In this document: positions 27,671 through 36,532 of the stretch, in pieces
Position numbering within the stretch: the stretch's first letter is position 1
Layout of the letters: each line of letters starts with the position of its first letter
NCBI GenBank assembly: GCA_014879735.1
Contig: JACSRN010000144.1
Location: 1 to 64,000 of the forward strand
Length of the DNA: 64,000 nt
Source of the DNA: Paracoccaceae bacterium
GTDB taxonomy: Bacteria; Pseudomonadota; Alphaproteobacteria; Rhodobacterales; Rhodobacteraceae
Direction of reading: 5' to 3'
Translations under genes and position numbers: made by a program
The notes under the pieces: generated by a model
Seen by the model: the letters and a program-made list of their open reading frames with translations, nothing else
Told to the model about the DNA's origin: nothing
The model's database searches: none

Positions 27671-28060
27671 ATCCGCTTCTTCATGACCGCAGGCCAAGTC
27701 AGCGATTTCACGAGTGCAGCTGCCTTGCCGGGCAACTTGCAAAGGCAGAGTGGCAGCTCGCCAACCGGACCATGACGCCCGCTGGTTCAGAGAAGCGTTG
27801 GAAGACAAGGGTATAAGGCCCTGCATCCCTGATCGGAAGTCGCGCGAAAAACCATAACACACGACAAGTGCCGTACAGACGCCGCAACAGAATCGAGATC
27901 ATGTTCGCGGGGCGGAAAGGCTGGCGCCGTGTCGCAACCCGCGACGACAGAGGCCCGAAGGTCTTCCTCTCCGCCGTCGCACTCGCCGCAACCGTCATGT
28001 TCTGGCCATGATACGGGTGCCTATCCTGACCCCAGGCTCCATGAAACGATCAGTTCTTTG
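27671..28060 (+). mobile_element. IS5-family (IS427-like) insertion sequence, 3' half with decayed transposase
   Basis: Plus-strand translations in shifting frames give the C-terminal half of an IS5-family transposase: IRFFMTAGQVSDFTSAAALPG, then LAKAEWQLANR, HDARWFREALEDKGI, RPCIPDRKSREKP, and finally YRRRNRIEIMFAGRKGWRRV, ATRDD and FLSAVALAATVMFWP with a stop at 28009-28011. At least three frameshifts or stops are needed to connect them. The right end read inward from 28060 is CAAAGAACTGATCG, which pairs with the terminal repeat of the 5' half at 17340. It begins almost exactly at the transposase position where the other fragment stops. Confidence 0.8.
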
Positions 28061-28078
28061 TGGACCCATGGTCAACTG

Positions 28079-29125
28079 TCAAGCTTTGCGACCGACCCCC
28101 TCTGAAAACCCGGTGATGACGTTGGCCACGTTTGTCCCCAGGGCGTCGATGGAATAGCCGCCCTCCATGATGAACTGGGTGGGCAGGCCGATCCCGGCGA
28201 GGCGCCGGCCGATATCGAGGTAGTCCGGCGTCTGCAGGGTGAACCCCCCGACAGGATCGCCCGCGAAGCTGTCGACCCCGAGCGAAACGACCAGCACATC
28301 GGCGCCGTAGGCTCGGATGCGGTCGATCGCCACCTGCAGCGCGCGGCCCCAGTCTGCGTAGCCCGTCCCCCGCGGCATCGGCAGGTTGAGGGTGTAGCCC
28401 TTGCCGGCCCCGGCGCCATGCTCGGTCGCGTAGCCCATCAGGAAAGGATATTCGTCCTCGGGGCGGCAGTGCAGCGAGCAGAAGAGGACATCGGACCGGT
28501 CGTAGAAGATGCGCTGCGTGCCATTGCCGTGGTGATAGTCGATGTCGAGCAGGGCCACCCGCCGGGCGCCGGCGTTGAGATGCGCCTGGGCCGCGATCGC
28601 GGCGTTGTTGAGATAGCAGTATCCGCCCGCCAGATCCTGCGAGGCGTGGTGCCCCGCCGGCCTGCAAACCGAAAACACGGCGCCTTCGCCCGCCCGCATC
28701 AGATCGACCCCGGTGAGCGCGATGTCCTTGGCGGCGTTGATCGCCTTCCAGGTGCCGGCAACGAAGGGCGCGCAGACATCGAACGTGTAGCAGCTGAGCA
28801 TGGAATGGACCGATCCATTCGGGACCTGATCCATGCCGCGCATCCCGAAGGTATAGGCCGTCGCAAAGCGGCCCGGTCCGAACTCGGCCTCCCAGAGCGG
28901 ATAGCAGCGCTGCAGAAAGCTGACAAAGGCCGGATCGTGGATCTGATGCACGACCTCAAGCCCGTGGGCATCGGGCGCGACGATGTCGGTGAACCCCGCG
29001 GCCCCGAGCCCGCGCAGGATCACGTCCATCCGTTCGGGGCATTCCATCATCGGGATCATCTCGTCATAGCGCATCTCCTTCGCGCCCGCGTGGCCGCGAT
29101 GGTCCTCGGAATAGATCAGCTTCAT
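28079..29125 (-). CDS. acetylpolyamine amidohydrolase-like deacetylase (histone deacetylase family)
   Basis: This 348-residue zinc hydrolase of the arginase/deacetylase fold removes acetyl groups from amines. The catalytic His pair is His159-His160 (RPAGHHA), the zinc ligands Asp196 and His198 (DIDYHHGNGTQ) and Asp285 (LGVDSF), and the transition-state Tyr324 is in EGGYS. The spacing matches the bacterial acetylpolyamine amidohydrolases known from Mycoplana. An inserted segment at about 80-115 is the family's dimer loop. The start overlaps the permease stop as ATGA, so it is the last cistron of the quaternary-amine ABC operon. Substrate: an N-acetylated amine, inferred to be supplied by that importer. 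Confidence 0.88.
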   Translation of the reverse strand: MKLIYSEDHRGHAGAKEMRYDEMIPMMECPERMDVILRGLGAAGFTDIVAPDAHGLEVVHQIHDPAFVSFLQRCYPLWEAEFGPGRFATAYTFGMRGMDQVPNGSVHSMLSCYTFDVCAPFVAGTWKAINAAKDIALTGVDLMRAGEGAVFSVCRPAGHHASQDLAGGYCYLNNAAIAAQAHLNAGARRVALLDIDYHHGNGTQRIFYDRSDVLFCSLHCRPEDEYPFLMGYATEHGAGAGKGYTLNLPMPRGTGYADWGRALQVAIDRIRAYGADVLVVSLGVDSFAGDPVGGFTLQTPDYLDIGRRLAGIGLPTQFIMEGGYSIDALGTNVANVITGFSEGVGRKA

Positions 29126-31227
29126 ACCGCCCCTTTCTGCAGCTTCGCCGCGTGATTGTACTGCCAGGCCCGGCAGAACCTGTCGGCCGTGATGGCGATG
29201 ATCGCCATGCCGATGCCGGCGATGAACCCCTGTCCGAAATTGCCGGCGCTGAGGCCGATATAGACCTCCTGTCCAAGATCGTTCGTGCCGACAAGTGCCG
29301 TGATCACCAGCATCGAGATGCCGTACATGATCGTCTGGTTAAGTCCGAGCATGAGGTTGGGCAGCGCCAGCGGCAGCCTGACCTGGAACAGAAGCTGCAT
29401 CGGCGTGGCACCTAGGCTGGTCGCGGCCTCGACCGTCTCTGTCGACACCTGCCGCAGCCCATGCTCGGCATAGCGAAAGGCGGGCACGCAGGCATAGAGG
29501 ACGATCGCCAGCAGGGCAGTGAAGTCGCCGATCTTGAACAGCATGACGATCGGGATCAGCAGCACGAAGGCCGGCATGGTCTGCAAGGTATCGTTGATCG
29601 GGCGCATGATCCGCGAGAACCAGTCGTTGCGCGCCGCGACGATGCCCAGTGTCGTACCGATCAGGAAGGCCGCCAGGACCCCGAGCGTGGTCAGATGGAT
29701 GGACAGCATCGCCTTGTCCCAGGAGCCGGTGATCAGCAGAAAGGCCAGAGCGAGGCCGGTGCCGGCGGCAAGCGGCATCCCGCCCATCTGCCAGCCGAAC
29801 CAGACCAGGACCGCCACGGTCGCAGGCCAGGGCATGTCCGCAATGCCGACATAGAGTACCAGCCCGAACAGCAGGATCGTGGCGGCGAGCGCCCCCTGCC
29901 CCCGCCGCGATGCGGCAAAGGCGCCCGCCAGCACCAGAACGGAATAGACCGCCGCATGCCAGGGTTGCAGCGCGAAGCCCCAGGTGAACGGACTGACCGC
30001 CTTGTCGAGACCGATCTTCAGGGGCAGCACGAAGAAGAAGAGCGCCGCATTCTTGATCGCCTCCAGAAGCGGCTTGAAGGTCAGGATGAACCACCCGATC
30101 GCCGTGTCCAGCGGCGTGGCCAGGTCGATCCGCCAGTTATGAGGCCAGGCGCCCAGAGCGGGAACGACCGGACAGAGCAGGAACAGCAGAAGAGCCGCCG
30201 CCGCCACCGCGGCCCAGAAGCCATGGCGCCGCAGAAATCGGCGCTGGCCGAGGGTGCGGCCTTCGCTCTGTGCCAGGCCAAAGGTGATGCGGTCGAGGAT
30301 CATGGCCATCAGCGCGATCACCGCGCCCGCCACCAGACTGGCCCCGAACTCGGCCTTGCGCATGGTCGACAGCACCTCCCAGCCGATATCGGCGGTGCCG
30401 CCGATCATCGAGGCGATGATGACCATCGACAGCGAGGCCATGGTGGTCTGGTTTACCCCGATCAGGATCTGACGCAGGCCTGCCGGAAACCGCACCAGCC
30501 AGAACAGTTGGCCCCGGGTGGCGCCCGACATCTGGCCGACCTCGATGATGGTTGAGGGCACTTCGCGCAGGCCGAGCACCGTGTTGCGCACCATCGGCGG
30601 AAAGGCGAACAGGATTGAGGCGACAAGGCCCACCACCGGGCCGAAGCCGAAGAGCAGGAGGATCGGCAGCAGATAGGCAAAGGCAGGCACGGTCTGCGCG
30701 ACGTCAAGGACAGGGTTCAACATCCGTTCGACCCGGGGGGAGGAAAAGCTCCAGACACCAAGAAGGAACCCCGTCAGAACGGCCAGCGGCACGGAGAGGA
30801 AGATCAGCGCGAAGGAATTCATCGCCTGCGGCCATAGCCCGACCAGCAGGGTGTAAATGAGGCCAAGGGCGGTGAAGAGCGCGAGCCCCACCCCCTGCGC
30901 CCGAAAGGCGGTGGCGGCCATGATCAGCATGAACACGCTCCACGGCAGCCATTGCAGGAGGTCGCGGACCCAGCCCATCGGGACGGTGGACAGCGTGGTG
31001 ATCGCCTGGAAGACCGGCCTGAAGTTGGCGACGACCCAGGTCATGGCGGTGTTGAGCCAGTCCGCCACCGGCAGCTCTGCGGCCGCAGGATAGTCCGCCA
31101 GCCACGGGACACGGGGCATCGCGAGCACGGAGGCCAGCGCGAAAAGGATCACGGCGGCCCAGCCCATGCCCAGCCCGCCCAACGAGGCCGGCCGGCGCGG
31201 CGCCAGGTGGATCTCAGCCTGCGACAT
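29122..31227 (-). CDS. glycine betaine/proline-type ABC transporter permease, duplicated (ProW-ProW)
   Basis: This 701-residue membrane protein is a tandem of two ProW-like permease domains. In each half a TVPAFAYLLPILLLFG / TMPAFVLLIPIVMLFK element is followed by the EAA-type loop (VGQMSGATRGQLFWLV and EAATSLGATPMQLLFQV), then MIGGTADIG / LVGTNDLGQE. The single-chain duplication replaces a homodimer. The start at 31227 lies inside the end of the ATPase gene (14-base overlap). It works with the ATPase and the OpuAC-type binding protein to import a quaternary amine or similar compound. Confidence 0.9.
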   Translation of the reverse strand: MSQAEIHLAPRRPASLGGLGMGWAAVILFALASVLAMPRVPWLADYPAAAELPVADWLNTAMTWVVANFRPVFQAITTLSTVPMGWVRDLLQWLPWSVFMLIMAATAFRAQGVGLALFTALGLIYTLLVGLWPQAMNSFALIFLSVPLAVLTGFLLGVWSFSSPRVERMLNPVLDVAQTVPAFAYLLPILLLFGFGPVVGLVASILFAFPPMVRNTVLGLREVPSTIIEVGQMSGATRGQLFWLVRFPAGLRQILIGVNQTTMASLSMVIIASMIGGTADIGWEVLSTMRKAEFGASLVAGAVIALMAMILDRITFGLAQSEGRTLGQRRFLRRHGFWAAVAAAALLLFLLCPVVPALGAWPHNWRIDLATPLDTAIGWFILTFKPLLEAIKNAALFFFVLPLKIGLDKAVSPFTWGFALQPWHAAVYSVLVLAGAFAASRRGQGALAATILLFGLVLYVGIADMPWPATVAVLVWFGWQMGGMPLAAGTGLALAFLLITGSWDKAMLSIHLTTLGVLAAFLIGTTLGIVAARNDWFSRIMRPINDTLQTMPAFVLLIPIVMLFKIGDFTALLAIVLYACVPAFRYAEHGLRQVSTETVEAATSLGATPMQLLFQVRLPLALPNLMLGLNQTIMYGISMLVITALVGTNDLGQEVYIGLSAGNFGQGFIAGIGMAIIAITADRFCRAWQYNHAAKLQKGAV

Positions 31228-32296
31228 GCCCGTCCTCACTGCCGAGGGCTGCAAGGGCGGCGATCAGCGAGGCGGGCGTGACCACGCCCCGCGGTGCCCC
31301 GGATGCATCCCGCAGCGCCAGGCCTTCGGGGTGGCGTGCCAGCGGGTCGATCAGATCCTCGGCCATGCCATCGGCAGAGACCTGCGGCAGGGCAGAGGTC
31401 TCGCCCGTAGCCGGCACGGCACAGGCCGCGGCCTGCAAAAGCCGGATGCGCGGCACCTCCGAGGTAAAGCGGGCAACATAATCATCGGCGGGGTTCAGGA
31501 TCAGCTCGGTCGGGGTGCCGGTCTGCACGATCTTGCCATCGCGCATGATCGCCATCCGGTCGGCGATGCGCAGGGCCTCAAGAAAGTCGTGCGTGATGAA
31601 GACGATGGATTTGTGCAGCATCTTCTGGATCCGCAGGAACTCGTCCTGCATCTGGCGTCGGATCAGGGGATCAAGCGCCGAGAACGGCTCGTCGAGAAAC
31701 CAGACGTCGGGTTCCACGACCAGCGACCGGGCGATGCCCACGCGCTGCTGCTGCCCACCCGAGAGCTGCCCCGGAAACGCACCTTCGCGCCCGCGAAGGC
31801 CAACAAGTTCGATCACCCGCCCGGCCTTTTCGCGCTGCTCGACCAGCCCGACCCCCTGCAGCCTGAGCGGGAAGGCGACGTTTTCGAGCACCGTCAGGTG
31901 CGGCATCAGCCCAAAGTTCTGGAAGACCATTCCCATCTTGTGGCGGCGCACCTCGATCAGCGCCTTGGGCGGCATGGCCAGAAGGTCCTGCCCGTCGAGC
32001 AAGACCTGACCGTGCGAGGCATCGACCAATCGCGACAGGCAGCGGATCACCGTGGATTTGCCCGAGCCCGACAGCCCCATGATGACGAAGATCTCGCCGA
32101 CATGGACATCGAAGCTGACGTCGATGGCCGCAGGCACATGCGCTTCGCGGCGCATCCGCGCGGCCAAGGGATCGACCTCGATCGCATAACCCGCGGTGTC
32201 GAAGTAATACTCCGGCCGCGTGCCATAGACCTTCCACAGGTTGCGGCAGGACAGTTTGACCGCACGCGCCGCCGGGTCAGGCGTCTGATCTTTCAT
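31214..32296 (-). CDS. glycine betaine/proline-type ABC transporter ATP-binding protein (ProV-like)
   Basis: This 360-residue ATPase has a ProV-type N-terminal extension (KLSCRNLWKVYGTRPEYYF), Walker A (GLSGSGKST), the signature LSGGQQQRVGIARSL and Walker B (VWFLDEPFSALDP). The tail of about 90 residues is a reduced CBS-like regulatory region, as in ProV/OpuAA, where it senses ionic strength. ATG 32296 is preceded by AGGAG at good spacing. It lies 62 bases downstream of the binding-protein gene and overlaps the permease gene. Confidence 0.92.
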   Translation of the reverse strand: MKDQTPDPAARAVKLSCRNLWKVYGTRPEYYFDTAGYAIEVDPLAARMRREAHVPAAIDVSFDVHVGEIFVIMGLSGSGKSTVIRCLSRLVDASHGQVLLDGQDLLAMPPKALIEVRRHKMGMVFQNFGLMPHLTVLENVAFPLRLQGVGLVEQREKAGRVIELVGLRGREGAFPGQLSGGQQQRVGIARSLVVEPDVWFLDEPFSALDPLIRRQMQDEFLRIQKMLHKSIVFITHDFLEALRIADRMAIMRDGKIVQTGTPTELILNPADDYVARFTSEVPRIRLLQAAACAVPATGETSALPQVSADGMAEDLIDPLARHPEGLALRDASGAPRGVVTPASLIAALAALGSEDGHVAG

Positions 32297-32358
32297 GCCG
32301 GGTCTCCTGCCGGGCGTTCCCTTGCATCCGGCACCGGGACCGGACGCAAGGAGACGGG

Positions 32359-33297
32359 TCACTGGATCCAGGGGGTCCACTTGGCTTCGTTCGCGGCGAC
32401 CCATTCGGCGACGACCTCATCCAGCGGCCGGCCCTTCTGATCGACCTCGTTGATCATGACGTTCTGTTCGTCGTTGGTCAGCGTGAATTTCCCGGCAAAT
32501 CTCGCCGCGCCCGGCCAGGTCGAGGCGAGGTTGCTCGAGGCGATCTTGTTAACCTTGGCCTGGGAAAAGCCGCAGGCGGTGTCGCGCTGCTGACTTTCCT
32601 CGATGCACTCGCCCTCGACGGGATTCCATTCGACATATTTCACATCGAATTCGGCAAAGATCCAATGAGGTTGCCACATCATCATGAGGATCGGCTCTTC
32701 GGAGGCAATCGCGCTTTTCAGTTCGGCCACCATTGTTCCTTCGGACCCGCCGGGGATCGGGTCGAACGGCAGGCCTATGGCAGCCACCACATCCTTTGAC
32801 CGGGTGCCCCAGTCGGCCGGATAGGTGATCAGGCGGCCGTTGGGAAAGGTCTCGGCGGTGGCAAAGGCTTCCGGGCAGTCGAAAAGCGCCTGATAGCTGG
32901 GCAGGCCGGGGCATTTCGCCTCCATGTAGCTGGGGTAGATCCAGCCGTCCCGCGGCTCGAGTCCAAGCTCGCCCATGTTGACGAGCGTCCCGTTGGCGAG
33001 CCCGTCGGTGTAGATCTCGGTCACGGAATTGTCCCAGACCTCGGGATTGAAATTGATCTCGTTCTGCGCCAGCGCGGTGAATTGCGGCAGGCCGCCCGCC
33101 GTCACCAGCTCGACGGTATAGCCCATCTTCTTCAGCAACTCGGCCGCGATATTGGCCGACAGATGCTGGCCGGTCCATTCGTTGACAGCGATCTTGATCG
33201 GCTGATCGGACTCCGCCTGGGCCCAGGCCGCAGGCGCCGCCAGCGTCGATGTGCTGAGGACCAGGGCGGCAATCAGCGGCTTCATGTTGCCTTGCAT
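32359..33297 (-). CDS. glycine betaine/choline-type ABC transporter substrate-binding protein (OpuAC/ProX family)
   Basis: This 312-residue secreted binding protein has a signal peptide ending near residue 26 (AWAQ). The OpuAC pattern is clear: VNEWTGQHLSANIAAELLKKMGY, NPEVWDNS, LEPRDGWIYPSY and MMMWQPHWIFAEFDVKYVEW. The many Trp and Tyr residues in these segments form the aromatic cage that binds trimethylammonium groups. Internal cysteines (about residues 129, 141, 227 and 238) could form disulfides. It is followed by the ATPase, permease and deacetylase genes, and lies 30 bases after the GMC dehydrogenase gene. Confidence 0.9.
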   Translation of the reverse strand: MQGNMKPLIAALVLSTSTLAAPAAWAQAESDQPIKIAVNEWTGQHLSANIAAELLKKMGYTVELVTAGGLPQFTALAQNEINFNPEVWDNSVTEIYTDGLANGTLVNMGELGLEPRDGWIYPSYMEAKCPGLPSYQALFDCPEAFATAETFPNGRLITYPADWGTRSKDVVAAIGLPFDPIPGGSEGTMVAELKSAIASEEPILMMMWQPHWIFAEFDVKYVEWNPVEGECIEESQQRDTACGFSQAKVNKIASSNLASTWPGAARFAGKFTLTNDEQNVMINEVDQKGRPLDEVVAEWVAANEAKWTPWIQ

Positions 33298-33327
33298 CTC
33301 TTTCTCTCCTGTTGGGGTCTCGTCGGC

Positions 33328-35091
33328 TTATTCTGTCCGTGCGTTGGCCAGCAGGGCAGCGCGCAGGGTCTCGCGGTCCTCCGCATAGTCCCGGGTGATG
33401 CCGGTCGACCGCTGGCGGGTCGCCCAGTCCGGATCGGCCAGCAGCGGCGCCGCCTCGGCAACCGGCAGGTGCCTGCCGCGCACCAGGTCGGCGGCGCGTT
33501 CGGCCATCACCAGCGTCGGTGCATTCAGGTCGCCGGCCGTGGCCTGCGGCAGGACCGAGCTGTCGATCACCCGCAGCCCCTCGATCCCGATCAGCTTCAT
33601 CGTGCGCGGATCGACCACGGCCTCTGCGTCGAGGCCCATCCGGCAGGTGCCGCAGGGATGATAGGCGCTTTCAAGCTTGCGTTTCAGGAAGCTGTCTATG
33701 CTGGCATCGTCCTGACAGTCCGCCCCCGGCGCCAGCTCCCTGCCGCGATAGGCCGCAAAGGCGGGCTGGGCGAATATCTCTCGCGAAAGTCGGATGCAGG
33801 CCCGCATCTCCTGCCAGTCGTCGGCATGGGTCATGTAGTTGAACCGGACGCGCGGCAGGTCTTGCGGCAGGGCACTGCGCAGTTTCACCCATCCCCGGCT
33901 TTTCGACCGCTTGGTGCCGACATGGACCTGGAACCCGTGGCCTTGCGCCAGGGTCTTGCCGTCATAGGACATCGCCAAAGGCAGGAAGTGAAACTGGATG
34001 TCGGGATAGACGATCCCGGCCCGGCTGCGGATATGCGCCCCGCTTTCAAAGTGATTGGTCGCCCCGAGCCCCCTGCGCGTCAGCATCCACTGCGCCCCAA
34101 GCAGCGCCTTCGCGACGGGGTTCATCCGGGAATAGAGGGTGATCGGCTGCCGGCACTCCATCTGGAGATAGATCTCCAGATGATCCATCAGGTTGCCACC
34201 CACCTGCGCATGGTCGGCCTCTACCCTGATGCCGTGGTCGCGCAATTCCCTTGCGGGGCCGATCCCCGACCGTTTCAGGATGGCCGGGGACATGATCGAG
34301 CCCGCGCTCAGGATGACGTCGCGGCCCGCGCGCGCCCTCATCGGCCGGCCGTTCTGCGTGAAGAGAACCCCGGTGACCCGGCGGTCCTTGACGACCAGCC
34401 GGTCCACCAGCGCATGCTGGATCACCCGCACATTGCCGCGCCGTACCGCCGGGCGCAGATAGCCGACCGCCGCACTCGACCGCTCGCCGCCGCCAACATT
34501 CATCTCCATCGGGCCAAAACCCTCGTGCTGGCGGCTGTTCATGTTATCGCTGACGGCATAGCCCGCCTGCCGCCCGGCATCGACGAAGGCCTGATACAGG
34601 GGATTGGTCGCCGCGCCGCGCCGGACAGAGATCGGCCCGCCGCTGCCGCGCAGGGCGCCGCCTTCGCGCACGTTTTCCAGACGCTGGAAATAGGGCAGCA
34701 CATTGGACCACCGCCAGCCATCGGCGCCGAGAGCCTCCCACAATTCGAAGTCCATCGGGTTGCCGCGAACCCAGCACATGCCGTTGATCGAGGAGGAGCC
34801 GCCCAGCCCCTTGCCGCGCGGAAGGTTCATCACCCTGCCGTCCAGCCCGGGTTCCGGCTCTGTCGCCATGCCCCAGTTGAACCGCTTGGTGTTCATCGGA
34901 ATCGACAGCGCGGTCGGCATCCTGACGAAGATCGACCGGTCGCTGCCCCCGGCTTCGAGGACCAGGATCCGGACCTTCGGGTCTTCGCCCAGCCGGGCCG
35001 CCATGACGCAGCCGGCCGAACCGGCCCCGATGATCACATAATCATAGCTGCCGGCATCTTCGGCATCGGTGGCTTGCTGATCTCTCTGCAT
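33328..35091 (-). CDS. GMC-family FAD oxidoreductase (choline-dehydrogenase-like)
   Basis: This 587-residue FAD enzyme oxidises an alcohol. The dinucleotide motif GAGSAGCVMAARL is near residue 22, GLGGSSSINGMCWVRG is the GMC signature 1, SAGSIMSPAILKRSGIG is signature 2, and the active-site His lies in YHPCGTCRMG. In choline-type enzymes a catalytic Asn/His follows near the C-terminus; here the segment reads SVLPQATAGDLNAPT, with Asp where GNLNAP is usual. It sits upstream of an OpuAC-type importer and downstream of a cupin gene (14-base gap), suggesting oxidation of an imported amino-alcohol. The exact substrate is unproven. Confidence 0.88.
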   Translation of the reverse strand: MQRDQQATDAEDAGSYDYVIIGAGSAGCVMAARLGEDPKVRILVLEAGGSDRSIFVRMPTALSIPMNTKRFNWGMATEPEPGLDGRVMNLPRGKGLGGSSSINGMCWVRGNPMDFELWEALGADGWRWSNVLPYFQRLENVREGGALRGSGGPISVRRGAATNPLYQAFVDAGRQAGYAVSDNMNSRQHEGFGPMEMNVGGGERSSAAVGYLRPAVRRGNVRVIQHALVDRLVVKDRRVTGVLFTQNGRPMRARAGRDVILSAGSIMSPAILKRSGIGPARELRDHGIRVEADHAQVGGNLMDHLEIYLQMECRQPITLYSRMNPVAKALLGAQWMLTRRGLGATNHFESGAHIRSRAGIVYPDIQFHFLPLAMSYDGKTLAQGHGFQVHVGTKRSKSRGWVKLRSALPQDLPRVRFNYMTHADDWQEMRACIRLSREIFAQPAFAAYRGRELAPGADCQDDASIDSFLKRKLESAYHPCGTCRMGLDAEAVVDPRTMKLIGIEGLRVIDSSVLPQATAGDLNAPTLVMAERAADLVRGRHLPVAEAAPLLADPDWATRQRSTGITRDYAEDRETLRAALLANARTE

Positions 35092-35105
35092 GGAAGGGCC
35101 GCCGA

Positions 35106-35465
35106 TCAGTCGATCATCACATAGTATTTCAGCATCGGCTCGGTCTGCCTCCAGGTGCCGCGAAACCCCTTGGGCACAAGGAATGCGTCCCCCTTGCGGT
35201 AGGTCTCGGCGAAACCGTCGCCCTCCAGCGTCACCGACCCTTCGAGCACGACCATGAATTCATCGCAGGGGTAGCTTTCGTAAAAATCCGTATAGGGCTC
35301 GGCCCGCCACAGGCCGGCGCGGATGCCTGGGGTTTCCCGGTAAAAATAAACATGGTCGAGACCGAGGGCCTGCCCGTCCAGAAGCTCGGCGGTCTCAAGC
35401 TCCTCATTCGCCCGCGTCATCCAGCCCGCCGGGCCAGTGTCGGAAAATTTTATGGGGTTTTTCAT
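35106..35465 (-). CDS. cupin-domain protein (DUF861-like)
   Basis: This 119-residue single-domain cupin resembles the ureidoglycolate/DUF861 group: RAGLWRAEPYTDFYESYPCDEFMVVLEGSVTLEGDG, then KGDAFLVPKGFRGTWRQTE. The metal histidines of classic cupins are mostly absent, so it may be a binding or tautomerase-like protein rather than an oxygenase. It is the first gene of the leftward operon (cupin, GMC dehydrogenase, ABC importer, deacetylase) and diverges from a LysR regulator. Confidence 0.78.
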   Translation of the reverse strand: MKNPIKFSDTGPAGWMTRANEELETAELLDGQALGLDHVYFYRETPGIRAGLWRAEPYTDFYESYPCDEFMVVLEGSVTLEGDGFAETYRKGDAFLVPKGFRGTWRQTEPMLKYYVMID

Positions 35466-35587
35466 CTGCTTATCATCCGAGCCTTGTCGTGAGGTTTGCC
35501 CTGGGGGTCGGGGTCATCCTAGAAAGGACTTCTTGTCCTGCAAAACGATCAATTGTAGCTGTGGGAAACCTCAGGTTACGCCCCTGG

Positions 35588-36532
35588 ATGTCAATGCTGC
35601 CGCTGACCGCCCTTCGCGCCTTTGATCTCGTCGCACGCAAGGGCAGTTTCGCTCAGGCCGCGGCGGTACTGAATGTGACCCGACCGGCGATCAGCAAGCA
35701 GATCCGGCATCTCGAGGAACTCGTCGGCGGCCCGCTTGTCATTCGCGGCCGCCCGCACGTCACCCTGACCGAGACCGGCCGTCACCTTGCCGCGGGTCTT
35801 GCGCAGGGGTTCGATCTGATCAGCGCCACCTATCAGCATGTCAGCGAGGCCCGTGACGGCGCAAATACCCTGCGGATCCTTGTCGATCGGGACTTTGCCT
35901 CCTCCTGGCTTGCCCAGAATATCGGTGGCTTTCTGGTGGAAAATTCCGGCATCGCCATGGAGATCGTCGCCGAGCGCCATGGCCACCTGTGGATGGACCG
36001 GAATTTCAGCTTTCGCATCTTCTATGGCCAGGTCGGCAGTTTCGCGTCACAGGAGCTGACCGAAGAGACCCTGTGTGACTGGATCGACCTGCCGCTCTGC
36101 ACGCCGGATTATGCGGCGGCGCATCTGGCCGACGGCCAGCTGCTCCCGACCGCACGCTTCCTGATCGACCGCAACTACGATCCCCGGCGGGACTGGTTTG
36201 CCCATAGCGGTGTCCCCGATCCGGGCGACAGGGTTCAGGTCTCCCAGTTCAACGACACCTCGATGTGCCTGTCGGCGGCTCTGTCCGGCTCGGGCATTAC
36301 CATCGGCGACAGTTTCATGGCGCTGGATGCCCTGCAGAATGGCCGCCTCGTCGCACCGTTCGCCCTTGGCCTGCGCAGTACGCTGCGCTACGCGATCTGT
36401 TTTCCGGCGCAGCGCGCGCTCACGAAAAACGAGGAGCGGTTCAAGACCTGGATCAAGAGCGAGATCGCCGGCTATCAACTGCGCGTCGAAAGCATCCTTC
36501 TGGAGCGCGGCGTGACGGTGGTTTCGACGTAA
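35588..36532 (+). CDS. LysR-family regulator (GcvA-like) of the amine-uptake operon
   Basis: This 314-residue regulator has the winged helix-turn-helix at about 5-62 (LTALRAFDLVARKGSFAQAA, VTRPAISKQIRHLEELVG) and an effector-binding domain. The frame is open from 35489, but family similarity begins at MSMLPLTALRAF, so I start at 35588; an ATG two codons later is possible. It diverges from the cupin/GMC/ABC/deacetylase operon, with the control region at about 35466-35587, and probably activates it in response to the imported compound. Confidence 0.88.
   Translation: MSMLPLTALRAFDLVARKGSFAQAAAVLNVTRPAISKQIRHLEELVGGPLVIRGRPHVTLTETGRHLAAGLAQGFDLISATYQHVSEARDGANTLRILVDRDFASSWLAQNIGGFLVENSGIAMEIVAERHGHLWMDRNFSFRIFYGQVGSFASQELTEETLCDWIDLPLCTPDYAAAHLADGQLLPTARFLIDRNYDPRRDWFAHSGVPDPGDRVQVSQFNDTSMCLSAALSGSGITIGDSFMALDALQNGRLVAPFALGLRSTLRYAICFPAQRALTKNEERFKTWIKSEIAGYQLRVESILLERGVTVVST

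Noticed and set aside
27708-27998. 96-codon minus-strand frame opposite the IS remnant
   Set aside because: The plus strand encodes recognisable transposase pieces there, so this is an antisense artefact.
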